Below are positions 35,861 to 46,857 of a DNA stretch of 64,000 nt, piece by piece. The DNA is taken from assembly GCA_002007465.1 (NCBI GenBank), contig LNAC01000162.1, positions 2,271,832 to 2,335,831 of the forward strand, given 5' to 3'. Each line of letters starts with the position of its first letter. Positions within the stretch are counted from its first letter, which is position 1. The position numbers and the translations under genes are program-made. Origin of the DNA: Ailurus styani. Its lineage: Eukaryota; Chordata; Mammalia; Carnivora; Ailuridae. The notes beneath the pieces are model-generated. The model saw nothing but the letters and a program-made list of their open reading frames with translations, did no database searches and was not told the origin of the DNA.

Positions 35861-38800
35861 ACTGTCCAAGTGTGTAAACTTTTCATACAGGAATCTCATT
35901 TTATGTAAACTAACTGAAACTCAATTATGAAGCACAATTTTAGTGTATTTGAAAAACATAATGCTCTTGGAGTCAGGGAATCTTAGATCTAGAATTAGTC
36001 ACAAAGGGTTACTATTTGTTATATTTTGTTTTATAATAGTTTCTTCCAGTGCTACTTTTTATATGACTGCATGATGTTTAAGCTTGTACCATTATTTCTT
36101 TTATGCCAATTAACATCTGTTGTCTACAACACTTTTAAGATTCCCATTACTTATCAAATGATATATCACTTATGGAACAATATTTAAGAAAGAAGGAACA
36201 AAAAAACATTCACCTTTCAAATTCCATGCCTTGATGCAAATTGCATTATTCATTCCAGAGAAAATTTGTATGAGATTAGCGGTCATTTAACTGGCTTAAC
36301 AAACTACAGGTGATTTACTTTTATGAATCATCTCCATAACAAAATTCCTAAAGTATCAGAGCACTTAGACCCAACCTAGTTATAGCTGAATAAAAAGTCA
36401 AAACTGGAATAATCCAGGGAGCTGGGTTAATCTGATTGTTGCTTTTGTTTTTCACTTGGATTTTCCTAAGGTGGTAAAAACCAAACAAAAAAACCAAACC
36501 AAACCAACCCCAAACCACGATATTTGCCTCAAGGTGTCAGATGAAAAATAACTTGCATTTTACATTACTGATATGAGAGTTTTGATTTGTTATGTGAAGT
36601 AAAAGATATTCTTTATAGTCATATAAATTCCTCTAAAGACAGTAGGTTATTTTCTCTAGTACCATAATTGATTCATCCACCAGAGGTTGCCATAGGGCTT
36701 TTTGCAGTTGAAAGACAATGGGAAATATCAAGATTGTGCAGAATATGAGAAAGCTAGCCATCTTGCTATCTGTCATCTACCTATCTATACATATTTTATA
36801 TAAAACAGATCTAATAAATAAAACTCAAAAGTAGATATCAAATTTGGCTTAGACTTGAGTGGAAACCAAATTAGCAAAACACAATCACTTTATACTTAAA
36901 GTTCTGTTTTAATTATCAGGGTTTTTTTCTTCTTCCTTGTGGCTAAGCCTGACTTCCTAAATACCTTTTAGATCTTTCACCACTTTTTTGAATTACCAGA
37001 GAGCTAGTTTTTATGTGAACCACATCTAGTCTCACCGGTAATTTCTGGCCCCTGTGGTCTGAAGGCATGAATAACATTTTTGGCAACATGAGGACAGGGG
37101 AGTATTTCCAGGACACCCTGGGAAGATATATTTAAAAGCAATTCTTTTTTATTTTTCTCATGCAAAGTATTTGTGACTAAGTACACATGCATTTACTGAA
37201 CAGAAAAGAAAAATTTGGTCTCAGACCGTATTCTCAAGTCATTTCCTTATTGTGAATTATCATACAGATTGAGTTGTTGGTATCAAAGCCCATTTAAATT
37301 TTTTGATAAAAAGCTCACATCCAGTTCAATAGGCAATATGAGATAGGTTTTGTGCTTAATAATGTTTCTCTTTAAAAGTGCAAGTGTAATGAGCAATGGA
37401 GTAAGACAAAGAAAAAAAACAAAAAACCAAAAAACACCCTGTCAAGTACTAACGATAACCAGACATGAAGTACTCTACTCGGAAATACTGCCCTGGACAA
37501 AAAAGAAATGTAAGACTAGAAACATTAAGTTTATGTATGTACACAATAGCACTTCTGGATAGCTCCCAAAGGTACAGGGCTTACTACTTCCAAAAAGTAC
37601 CCACTATTAAGGTGACATAGGTCTTGTCCCTTGAGCCTCCTTAAAGAAACAACAACTGTTCGGTAGCAGTGTAACAGATGTTAAAAAGAATCATTAGCAA
37701 TCTAAATGTTTTTCTGAGCAGATGTCCCACTTCTGAGGCTAACTTTGGAGGGAGTGAAGCGGGATGCGGTGAGAATGGGGGAAAGGAAGAAAAGTTGAAA
37801 GGAATCAATAATAAGCAGGTCTTCTTAAGAATTCCTCATCTGATTATATCAAAGAAAAGAACTGAGGTGTTGTGTCTTTTAATTGCTGCTGGTTGATGAA
37901 GAAGGAAGGTAAACAAGCCAAGGAAAGAATTAAACTCACTTTGCTCCATTGACTTGGCACAGCTTTGGATCAATGAGAGGAAAAGAGACAAGCAGTATCA
38001 TAGAGAAATTTAATGCTAAAATTGCAATTGTGCACTTTTCAATAGATATCAATAGGGAATCAGAGGCTAAAAAAGAATCCATGAAAGAATGAAAATGAGG
38101 AAAACCAGTCCACCTGTGAGATGAATCTATGAAAGGAATAAGAAAAGTGATTAGATTAGGTGACTGTGGTTGCAACTTTATTTCCTTAGGGGCAAAGATA
38201 GGAAGATTTTTCTCAAGCATTTTTCCCCCTGAAAACCCTGAGCCGGATATTCTCTATGTAAAGAATTTGCAACCTCAGCGTCCTCATCCAAGTCCTCCCT
38301 TATTTTGGAATTTGCTTTCTTCCCAAAAAAGACAGAATGTAGAAATACATGTTAACTATCTGTACCTTCAGAGAACCATTCTTTTGGTATATGAGAGTAA
38401 AGGGAAAGAGGTACTAGAAGAACACTGTCTTTCTTATAGTTTTGGTTTTCAAAGAAGTAAGCAAGATAATTATAGGCTATAGAAAACTCATGGTCAATAA
38501 AACAGAAAATTCAGTGAAAATATGAATTACGCATTTGATATATTTTATGCGCCATGAAATATACTTACTGACAGTTTGACTTTGTCCACATGTACCCAGA
38601 TCCAGAGATTTTAGCAAGAGATTTTAAAGCACAAAATTATATGACAGCAACAGTTTCCAAGATTTCCACGAATAAGCATACATTTCTGAAAATGTGACTA
38701 TATACTGAATTTGTGAAAGCTGAAGAACCTAAAAGGCAAATCCCAGTTCTGTAATGTAAATTCATTTTTACTAAATCATATGCTACCATTTCACTTTTTT

Positions 38801-38880
38801 TCTGCCTCAATAATAAAATGCATGAGGACAGACGACAATGCTGACATCACACTGGGGGAATAAGTAGTCTTAAACGTTAA
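35861..38880. other. Repeat-poor non-coding stretch
   Basis: About 3 kb with no recognised element. The 117-codon frame at 38129-38482 has no family features and overlaps an unrelated minus-strand frame. An A/C-rich CCAAAC patch occurs at 36480-36515. Confidence 0.5.
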
Positions 38881-38889
38881 TTTTAAGTG

Positions 38890-39080
38890 CCAGATGACAT
38901 TTATTGATGCCTTTATTTAACAAATATTTACTAAAAGCCTATCCTATACCAGTGTGTTAGATGTTGAGACCTACGAAGATTAAAGAAATGCTGCTCCTCC
39001 TAAGTGGCTCACAGTCTAGTAAACAAGAGGCTAGGTCCCTAAATAAGATAATACCATAAATAAGTTATGCACCTGAGGAT
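38890..39080 (+). mobile_element. Probable ancient interspersed repeat, family not assigned
   Basis: AACAAATATTTACTAAAAGC, ACCAGTGTGTTAGATGTTGA, and GGCTCACAGTCTAGTAAACA follow the order of a very common old mammalian repeat that also appears near 20540 and 11080. Confidence 0.5.
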
Positions 39081-39585
39081 TCAGTGACCTCTGAGAACGC
39101 AACGGAAGCCACATTTCTACTACGGCCAGTGAGCAAGAACTCAGAGAAGTAAAGTTTCGGTTCTGATGGTCACCTGAATTTAAAGTTAGTTGAAACATGG
39201 AAAGATTTTGTCATTCATCATAAATAAGGTATTGATTTAATTAAAGTGTATCTACCAAAGGCAAACTATAATCTTTCTGAAATCCACTGAATTTTATTCT
39301 CAACATTGGGTTCTCTAGTAACTATCCACACTGAGAAGTGCCATGATAGAGAACTGACAATGGCACACACTACTTTCCCTCACTCAGGCAAGATAACTCC
39401 TTTGTTTAAATTACAAAGGTCTCTACGATTTGCAACTTTCTTCTTTCTCCAATATTACCATCCTAACTTAGCAAGGTTAATGAAAAAACCACTCCATCGC
39501 CCATCTAATGTGGAGTCCTAATGCAGCATGATTTCTGAAACTGATTTTTCTAATGTATATAATTAGAGAATAATGTAACATTCTT
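39081..39585. other. Unassigned non-coding sequence
   Basis: Nothing recognised. Confidence 0.4.
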
Positions 39586-39600
39586 AAGAACAGTGCATTT

Positions 39601-39777
39601 TGGGCACCTGGGTGGCTCAGTGGGTTAACCATCTGCCTTTGGCTCAGGTCATGATCCTGGAGTCTTGGGATCAAGCCCCGAGTTGGGCTCCCTGCTCATT
39701 GGGCAGTCTGCTTCTCCCTCTCCTTCTGCCCCTCCCCTTCACTCATGCTCTCTCTCAAATAAATAAAATCTTAAGAA
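39601..39777 (+). mobile_element. CAN SINE, sense
   Basis: It has TGGGCACCTGGGTGGCTCAG and an AAATAAATAAAATCTTAAG tail. TSD AAGAACAGTGCATTT (39586-39600) versus AAGAATAGTGCATTT (39778-39792). Confidence 0.96.
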
Positions 39778-39809
39778 AAGAATAGTGCATTTAATAAGAA
39801 CTGCCACAG

Positions 39810-39968
39810 AGGAGCCCGGGTAGCTCAAGTCAGTTGGGCGTCTGCCTTCCACTCAGGTATGGTCCCAAGCTCCCTGCTCGATGGGGAGTCTGCTTCTCCC
39901 TCTGCTCCTCATCCTGCTCGTGCTTGCTCTATTTCAAATGAATAAATAAAATCTTAAAAAAAAAAACC
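39810..39968 (+). mobile_element. CAN SINE, sense, diverged and internally shortened
   Basis: Head GGAGCCCGGGTAGCTCAAGT, missing the ATGATCTCAGGGTCCTGGGAT segment after CTCAGGTATGG. Tail AAATAAAATCTTAAA with A11. TSD CTGCCACA at 39801-39808 and 39969-39976. It is older than its neighbour at 39601. Confidence 0.92.
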
Positions 39969-40228
39969 CTGCCACAATAATAACCATCCTCATAATAAAA
40001 CCAACAAAACCAAATGCCTATTCAACAATTAGCATGGGCCATATATCCTTTTAATATGTTAACTCATTTTATTCTCACAATAGCCATAAAAGATAAGTGC
40101 TATTTTCTCCATTTTACAGATTAAATAAGGAAAAAAAGTGGCTGGGGTTAGTTGTTCAAGGTCACATAATAGGTGACAGGATTATATTTAAAAACCCAAC
40201 TTGGTTCTGAAGTCTGTGCTTTCAACAT

Positions 40229-41518
40229 AGACTTGTAAAATGGGCAGAAAACCTGAACAGATATTTTTCCAAAGATATACAGATGGCCAACAGATACATG
40301 GAAAGGTGTTCAACATCAATCATCATCAGGGAAATGCAAATTAAAAGCACAATGAGATATCATCTTACACCTGTCAGAATAGGTGGACTCAAAAAGATAG
40401 GAAATAGCAATTGTTGGCAAGGATATGGAGTAAAGGGAACCCTTACTCACCGTGATGGAAATTCAATCAGTGCAACCACTGTGGACAACAGTATGGAGGT
40501 TCCTCAAAAATTAAAAATAGAAATACCAAATGATCCAGTAATTCCATGACTGGGTATTTACCGAAAGGAAACAACACTAATTTTAAAATATACATGCATC
40601 CCTATGTTTACAGCAGCATTATTTATAATAGCCATGATATGGAACTAACCCAAATTAGTTGATGAATAAAGAAGAAACGGTGTAAAAAAAAAAGAGAGAG
40701 AGAGAGAGATAAACCAAACCAAACCAAACAACAGACTCTTAAGTACAGAGAACAAGTTGATGGTTACTAAGAGGGAGGTAGGTGGGAGCATAGGTAAAGT
40801 AGGTGATGGGGAGGAAGAGTGCACTTATCTTGATGAGAACTGAGTAATCAACAGAATTGCTGAATCACTGAATTATACACTGGGAACTAAATAACACTGT
40901 ATGTTAACTATACTGACTTTAAAATAAATGAATCAATGAATGAATGAAGACATGGTGTGTATATACATATATATATGTATATACACACACACATATATAT
41001 ATGTGTGTGTGTGTAAATGTGTATACACATACATACAGTGGATCACTCATCCATAAAAAAACAAAAAACAGATCTTGCCATTTACCACAACATGGATAAA
41101 CGTAGAGGATATTATGCTAAGTAAAATAAGGCAGACAAAGACAAATACCATAAAGTTTCACTTATATGTAGAATGTAAAAAACAAATGAACAAACCAACC
41201 AAAATATAGACTCTTAAATACAGGGAACAAACTGGTGGTTATCAGAGGAGAGGTGAGTGGAGGGATGAGTGAAATAGATAAAGGGAATAAAGAGGTTCAG
41301 GATTCTAGTTAGAGAATAAACAAGTCAGAGATGAAAAGTACAGCATAAAGAATATGATAAAAAAAAGAATATGGTGAATAACATGATAACATTTATGGTA
41401 GCAGATGGCAACTGCACTTATGGTGAGCACTGAGTAATGAATTATCAAATCAGTAGGTTTTACACTGAAATTTATGTAACAATGTATGCTAACTATACTG
41501 CAATTAAAATAAATAATA
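40229..41518 (+). mobile_element. LINE-1 3' part with duplicated terminal region, inside MIR
   Basis: It starts in the ORF2 C-terminal region ([31 protein letters not shown] frame near 40265-40345, broken). A first 3'UTR-like unit lies at 40730-40925. A second piece of ORF2 end and a second 3'UTR follow (40950-41518). Between them is a palindromic TG/TA/CA tract. A 38/39-bp direct repeat flanks the L1 (40191-40228 and 41519-41557). Confidence 0.88.
40955..41014. repeat. Two adjoining palindromic TG/TA/CA tracts
   Basis: 40955-40988 is a 34-base perfect inverted repeat (GTGTGTATATAC...GTATATACACAC). 40983-41012 is a second of 30 bases, (AC)5(AT)5(GT)5. Both could form cruciforms and replicate unstably. 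Confidence 0.93.
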
Positions 41519-41712
41519 AAAACCCAACCTGGTTCTAAATTCTGTGTTTTTAACCATTGCACCATATCTCTCTGCTGACTAAAAGATATAGAAATAGAAG
41601 AGGAAAGTCTTCCTTTTAAGGTACTGTGGAAGCTAGAACAAAAATGATGCAACACGAAATCTTCACCCTATAATATTAAGCCCTTGAATGTCTCTTAACC
41701 ATTCTCATTATT

Positions 41713-41915
41713 ATTATTTTTTAAAGATTTTATTTATTCATTTGACACAGAGAGAGAGATTACAAGTAGGCAGAGAGGCAGGCAGAGAGAGGAGAGAGGA
41801 GGAAGCAGGCTCCCTGCTGAGCAGAGAGCCCGATGTGGGCCTCGATCCCAGGACCCTGGGATCATGACCTGAGCCGAAGGCAGCGGCTTTAACCCACTGA
41901 GCCACCCAGGCGCCC
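41713..41915 (-). mobile_element. CAN SINE, antisense
   Basis: The reverse complement starts GGGCGCCTGGGTGGCTCAGT and carries GGGATCGAGGCCC and a CTCTCTGCCTGCCTCTCTG body. TSD AACCATTCTCATTATT (41697-41712) versus AACCATTATCATTATT (41916-41931), one change. Confidence 0.97.
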
Positions 41916-41931
41916 AACCATTATCATTATT

Positions 41932-44900
41932 TAAACAATAAAGATAGCAATAAATAAATAAAGTAATGCAAAATGTGAATAAAGATTTTTTAAAAGAGAT
42001 TTTAAACCAGTTCACTAAAGAAAGAACATAATAAAATTCAGGTTCTTTTAAAGTTAAAAGTTTGTGAACAGGCCCTAAACACTGTTTCTGTTCTCTAGTC
42101 ACAACTCCTTGAAAAGAAACTTTGGATCTTGAGATGAGAAAGATCTATTCGGTCATCTTGTCCATCTCACCGCCAGTAGAGAATTGCTCCTGACAGTAAA
42201 GAAGTTAACTTATTGACAGCACTCTTTAAGCAGCAATTTACCAGGTGAATCCCTAAAGGCAAGCATGACTTCTCTGGTTTATCTTGGCCTTCTTATCATG
42301 AATACAGTGAGGAGACCCATTCAATCTTCTCTGCCAGATGAGGAAAGGGGTCAGGATTCTTGAAAATGTTTCTAAACTACAGTCAAGTAAAAATGTAGCT
42401 AATAGTATTTGATAGTTGAATTTAGGATCGTTGCTTTTTTTTTCCACATCTGGGCTAGTGTGTATGCAAGTGTGTGCATTTGCATATTTGACAATGAAAT
42501 TCTAGAATATCAAAATGTATTTTACAAGTTTAATATGCTATTTGTTGAGCAGGAAAATAAAATGTGTAATTGGCTGACAAAAGCAATATAGGGAAACGGA
42601 TGGCTCTTAAACACATTTTTAGTAAAGAGTGTCATTGTCAAAATTGTTGATTTTAACTAATGTCACAGTTTTTAGAATGATATACTTAAAAGGTGAGAGA
42701 TTCAGCCCCTTCTTTCAGTTCAACTTTGGTGCTCTGTCATCATTCTAGGACTATTCCATTGGATAATTCTATATAAAACAGTTGCAAAGAAACGGATGTT
42801 ATAAACTGTTCAACTAACACTAGCCTCTCTATAAGACTTTTTTTTTAAACAGATGGAAACAGTACCTCAACCCTTTGACTAGAGGGCCTAACCTCGTCAT
42901 CACGGCTGAGACATGTTTTTTAACTCTTCCTCACTATTCTCCAGAATGTATGTTAATAAAAGAGCCAATAGTCTACACAGTAGAGCAAGAAGCTATACAG
43001 GTATCAACTGCCAAAGGGCTTCTTGCTTCAAAATATATTCTACTTTTGCCTGTTTTCCAACTAATGCATTATATCCAGGCAGCACCAATCAATGCCAATA
43101 ATATACAATGATCCCATATCCTCTATCACAGTAGGATACTGTGTAACATCTGCAGAGAATGAAACAATCTCGGAAATAATAGAAGGGAAATGGGGCAAGA
43201 TAAAAGTATTGGGCCAAAGGTTCCTTTTTCTATGGAAAGGCATAGTTCAGATGAGTTCCAGAGGAATGATGAGAAGGCAAGAAGGATGAAATGTGAGAGT
43301 TCAGAAGAAAAACAGAAGTTTTTGCTTGTGTTTAAATAGTTCCTGACATGAATGCCAGGAACTAAAGCCATGAAATAGTGGTCATCAGTTACTGAGGTTA
43401 TAACCAAGATTATCACCCTTTGGTTGTTAGCTTTAAAATACTTAAGTCTGGTTGAGACTACAGTGACTTTTACCTGGAGGATCTTCTCTCCCTGCCTTCA
43501 CTTGGCATTTGGTTACTGGAATAGGATTATCTCCGGCTTCACTTTAAATTTCTCTTGCATGATTATATAATAAACATGTAATCTATACCACTTATTAACT
43601 GCATTTCATGCACTTACGATATTGTTTCAGGAGGAGGGTTAAGATTTTTATGCCAGAGAACTATTTGTTTCCCAGTGGTTTGTTTTGGGTTTTGTTTTTT
43701 TTTTTCATTTCGTCCAGGAGCTTTTATAATAGCAATCATCATTATCACCATCATCATCTCTTTATAGTCTCTGGACCATAATATAGGCTCATCTAAAGCA
43801 GAAGGATGGAGAGAAAGGGGTAAGTCATGAGTGGATTTCTGATGTCAATATTTGCTACTATTCATATTTTGAGAATAATCTAGATTAAGGGAGCAAAGAT
43901 AAGTCCAGTTTCTTGTCATATGTTAAGCCAATACCAGTGAGACAACAATTAAAGAAAAAGGAGGTGAAAAGTATTTAATTTCATTTTTGTCCATGGTATG
44001 TGGGAGGTTCTTGGAAGGTATCTAGAGAGAGATTTCTTGTGGATGTTTCACTATGGTACTTATAAAAGAGAGGATGATATAAATTTAGGAATTACCAGCA
44101 TATAGCAAAGAATTGGTGATGTGTGAGGTAGGAGGTAGTGTATAATAAACTGTTACACTGACATTATTTCGGATGAAGTTTTATAGTGTATTAATAAGTA
44201 TTCGGCTTCAAGGGAAGAATACATAAAGGATGTATCTGGCTATTTCAGGAACTGGGAAGTTTATACAATGTTTTTTAAAGGTTACCCACAACTCCTCTAA
44301 AAGTCACAAATACAGTGGGATTTCTTTCTATGCAAACTTTGCAAAAAAGAGAAAATGATACAGTCATGTTACTGATCATACTTCTGATGACTAATGGGAT
44401 TTGGTGAAACTTTCTCATTTAAACGTGCAATAGGACATGTCCCTGACTTTATTTGGAATCATTAAATCTCCACGTTTGCCAATTCAGTCTGAAAAATCCC
44501 CATGGGCAAATTCTCTATATGATAAACTAAATATAGGGAAGAGAAGGCAGTGCAATGATCAAAACCTCTCAGAATTTTATGATTTCCAGCCCTACCCTGA
44601 CACCCTTTGAAAGAGGGCCTCTGGAAGTATATCAAGATTAACTCTTAACTGAGGACATGAATCTAAGCTCTGTGTCTAGTTTATATTCTAACGAGGAAAA
44701 GACATTTGTTTTTAAAATGATTCCTGTTTGGAGGAAATTGAGTTCAACATTAGATTTTTCTTCCGAGTAAAAAGTTCAATGCTGCCCCTGAGATAACAGT
44801 ACCAGCCCCGGTCACCTCCCTCAAACACTGAAGGACGTCAGTTAACACTTGCTTTATGACTGTGGTTTCAAAGAGGCCCTTTTTCAATCTTCTCAGATTC

Positions 44901-45608
44901 AGTTCCAGTTCAAAATTGTCCCATCCCCCTGAGTTGGAGAATCAGCTTAACCCTTTGTTGCTGAAAATGTAAGTCAAAGTCTTTACCAGACTGAATGGGA
45001 AGGCTACATCTGGTTTGTCTTAGACAATATTTTGCTGATGCCATTGTGTTGTGGTCATTGGTCCTACAAAATTTCTGCCCCATGTATAGCTGCATTAAGA
45101 TTTCTGTAAATGTGGCATTGTTCATACTGATTCATTCAACTATATATTCATACATAACATCTACTAGTTCAAGCATGAAACAGTGGTGAAATACCCACTG
45201 GGTAGTCATACTCCTGAATTAGACATAAACTGGTGAAGGACAACCTGTATGGCTCATCTTGCCCAAAGATCCATAGCCAACATCAGGGAGCTAGCCTCCC
45301 ACTCCCACGCTGTGATTAAAGGGTTTCTTAGTATTATTAAAAGCCTGTCCGACTAGCTCATGGTGGAAAGTAGAAAGTTGTACTGATTAATGTATGTGCT
45401 TAACAAGTGTTTGAGAATAAAAGGTGGGCATCTTTAACCAAATGATCCCTGAAAGTATAGCCTCTGTTGTTTTTTAATCTAAACTTTTTAAGCCTATTTA
45501 ATAGGAGTATCTAACCCATTAAACGTGAGCATACCATTTATGCTCTAGCATGACTGAAAGACACTAAGCAGTAACTCAGGGGATGTGTGCTTGTATCCAT
45601 GTCCTTTT
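41932..45608. other. Repeat-poor non-coding stretch
   Basis: About 3.7 kb with no recognised repeat or gene. Overlapping short frames near 42875-43416 occur on both strands and have no family features. A T9-T10 run lies at 43697-43707. Confidence 0.5.
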
Positions 45609-45624
45609 AAAAAGGAAAGAGTTG

Positions 45625-45836
45625 GGCGCCTGGGTGGCTCAGTGGGTTAAAGCCTCTGCTTTCGGCTCAGGTCATGATCTCAGCGTCCTGGGATCGAGGC
45701 CCGCATCGGGCTCTCTGCTCGGCGGGGAGCCTGCTTCCTCCTCTCCCTGTCTCTCTGCCTACCTCTCTGCCTACTTGTAATCTCTCTCTCTGTGTCAAAT
45801 AAAAAAATAAAATCTTTAAAAAAATAAAATAAAAAT
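45625..45836 (+). mobile_element. CAN SINE 1 of a three-SINE cluster, youngest
   Basis: GGGCGCCTGGGTGGCTCAGT, GGGATCGAGGCCCGCATCGG and CTCTCTGCCTACTTG are well conserved. Perfect 16-bp TSD AAAAAGGAAAGAGTTG occurs at 45609-45624 and 45837-45852. The second copy is also the 5' flank of the next SINE. Confidence 0.98.
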
Positions 45837-45852
45837 AAAAAGGAAAGAGTTG

Positions 45853-46063
45853 GGGTACCTGGGTGGCTCCATCAGTTAAGCGTTCAACTCTCGATTCTGG
45901 CTCAGGTCATGATCTCAGGGTCCTAGGATCAAGCTCCTTGCTCAGTGGGGAGTCTGCTTGAAGATCTTCTCTTCCTCTCCCTCAGTCCCCACCCCCACCC
46001 ACGCACATGTGTGTATCTGCACGTGTGCTGTCTCTCTCTCTCTCTCTCTGAAATAAATAAATA
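45853..46063 (+). mobile_element. CAN SINE 2 of the cluster, older subfamily
   Basis: Head GGGTACCTGGGTGGCTCCAT, then the variant AAGCGTTCAACTCTCGATTC seen in older CAN SINEs. It carries a CACCCACGCACATGTGTGTA patch and a (TC)n run at about 46031-46049. The tail is AAATAAATAAATA and is directly followed by SINE 3. Confidence 0.93.
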
Positions 46064-46225
46064 GGGGCACCTGGGTAGTTCAGTGGGTTAAGCATCTGCC
46101 TCCTGCTCAGGTCCTGACCTCAGGGTCCTGGGATTGAGCCCCACATCAGACTCCCTGTTCAGCGGGGACTCTGCTTCTCCCTCTCCCTGCTTGTGCTAAT
46201 AAGTAAATAAAATCTTTAAAAAAAT
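46064..46225 (+). mobile_element. CAN SINE 3 of the cluster, in the tail of SINE 2
   Basis: It has GGGGCACCTGGGTAGTTCAG, GGGATTGAGCCCCACATCAG and an AAATAAAATCTTTAAA tail. AAAAAGGAAAAAGTT (46226-46240) follows, a third, slightly changed copy of the target site of SINE 1. Confidence 0.95.
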
Positions 46226-46240
46226 AAAAAGGAAAAAGTT

Positions 46241-46560
46241 ATCTCTTTTAAAATTCACTGTTATTTTGAGAGAGGTAAAAATATTATCTGGATCCTAAGG
46301 AGCAAGAGTTTTCAATGAGGAGTGTAAAAAACAGATCCAGCCAATCTCCTCACCAGATTGTGTAGCTCTGACCAAATCTTTCTAATGACTAAATTCATTC
46401 ATCTATAAATTTTTATCTCATTCAGAGAAAATCATCAGGACCCATTTTCTGCTATCTCAGGTCTGTAAGTCTATTTTGAATGGGGAAAGACTGGGTACTC
46501 TGAAGCCAAGAATTTATGATTCTATCCAAAATAATTAACCAAGCTAAAATACCTTTATTA
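46241..46560. other. Unassigned spacer
   Basis: Nothing recognised. Confidence 0.4.
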
Positions 46561-46574
46561 AAATTTTATTTTTG

Positions 46575-46843
46575 ACAGAGAACTGATGGTTGTCAGGGAG
46601 AAGGGCGTGGAGGAATAAGCAAAATGGGTGAAGGGGAGTGGGAGATATAGGCTTCTAGTAATGCAATGAGTAAGCCACATGAATAAAAGGCATTATGCAG
46701 GAAAGATAGTCAATGATATTGTAATAGCATGTGACAGATGGTACCTACATTTGTGGTAAGCATAACATATAGAAAAGTTGAATCAGTGTGTTATACACCT
46801 GGAACTAATGTGGCATTGCGTATCAACTAATAAAAAATTTTTT
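46575..46843 (+). mobile_element. LINE-1 3'UTR-only insertion
   Basis: It begins ACAGAGAACTGATGGTTGTC and ends ATCAACTAATAAAAAATTT, covering only the L1 3'UTR. TSD AAATTTTATTTTTG (46561-46574) versus AAATTCTATTTTTG (46844-46857), one change. This is a very strongly 5'-truncated copy. Confidence 0.94.
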
Positions 46844-46857
46844 AAATTCTATTTTTG

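Larger units (their letters stand above)
40050..41575 (+). mobile_element. MIR element, sense, split by an L1
   Basis: The left part (40050-40228) has TTAACTCATTTTATTCTCAC, CTCCATTTTACAGATTAAAT and GGTCACATAATAGGTGACAG. The right part (41519-41575) continues with CTGTGTTTTTAACCATTGCA. The L1 at 40229-41518 interrupts it. Confidence 0.88.

Noticed and set aside
38129..38482. 117-codon frame in non-repeat DNA
   Set aside because: No family features, overlapped by an unrelated minus-strand frame, and within chance expectation.
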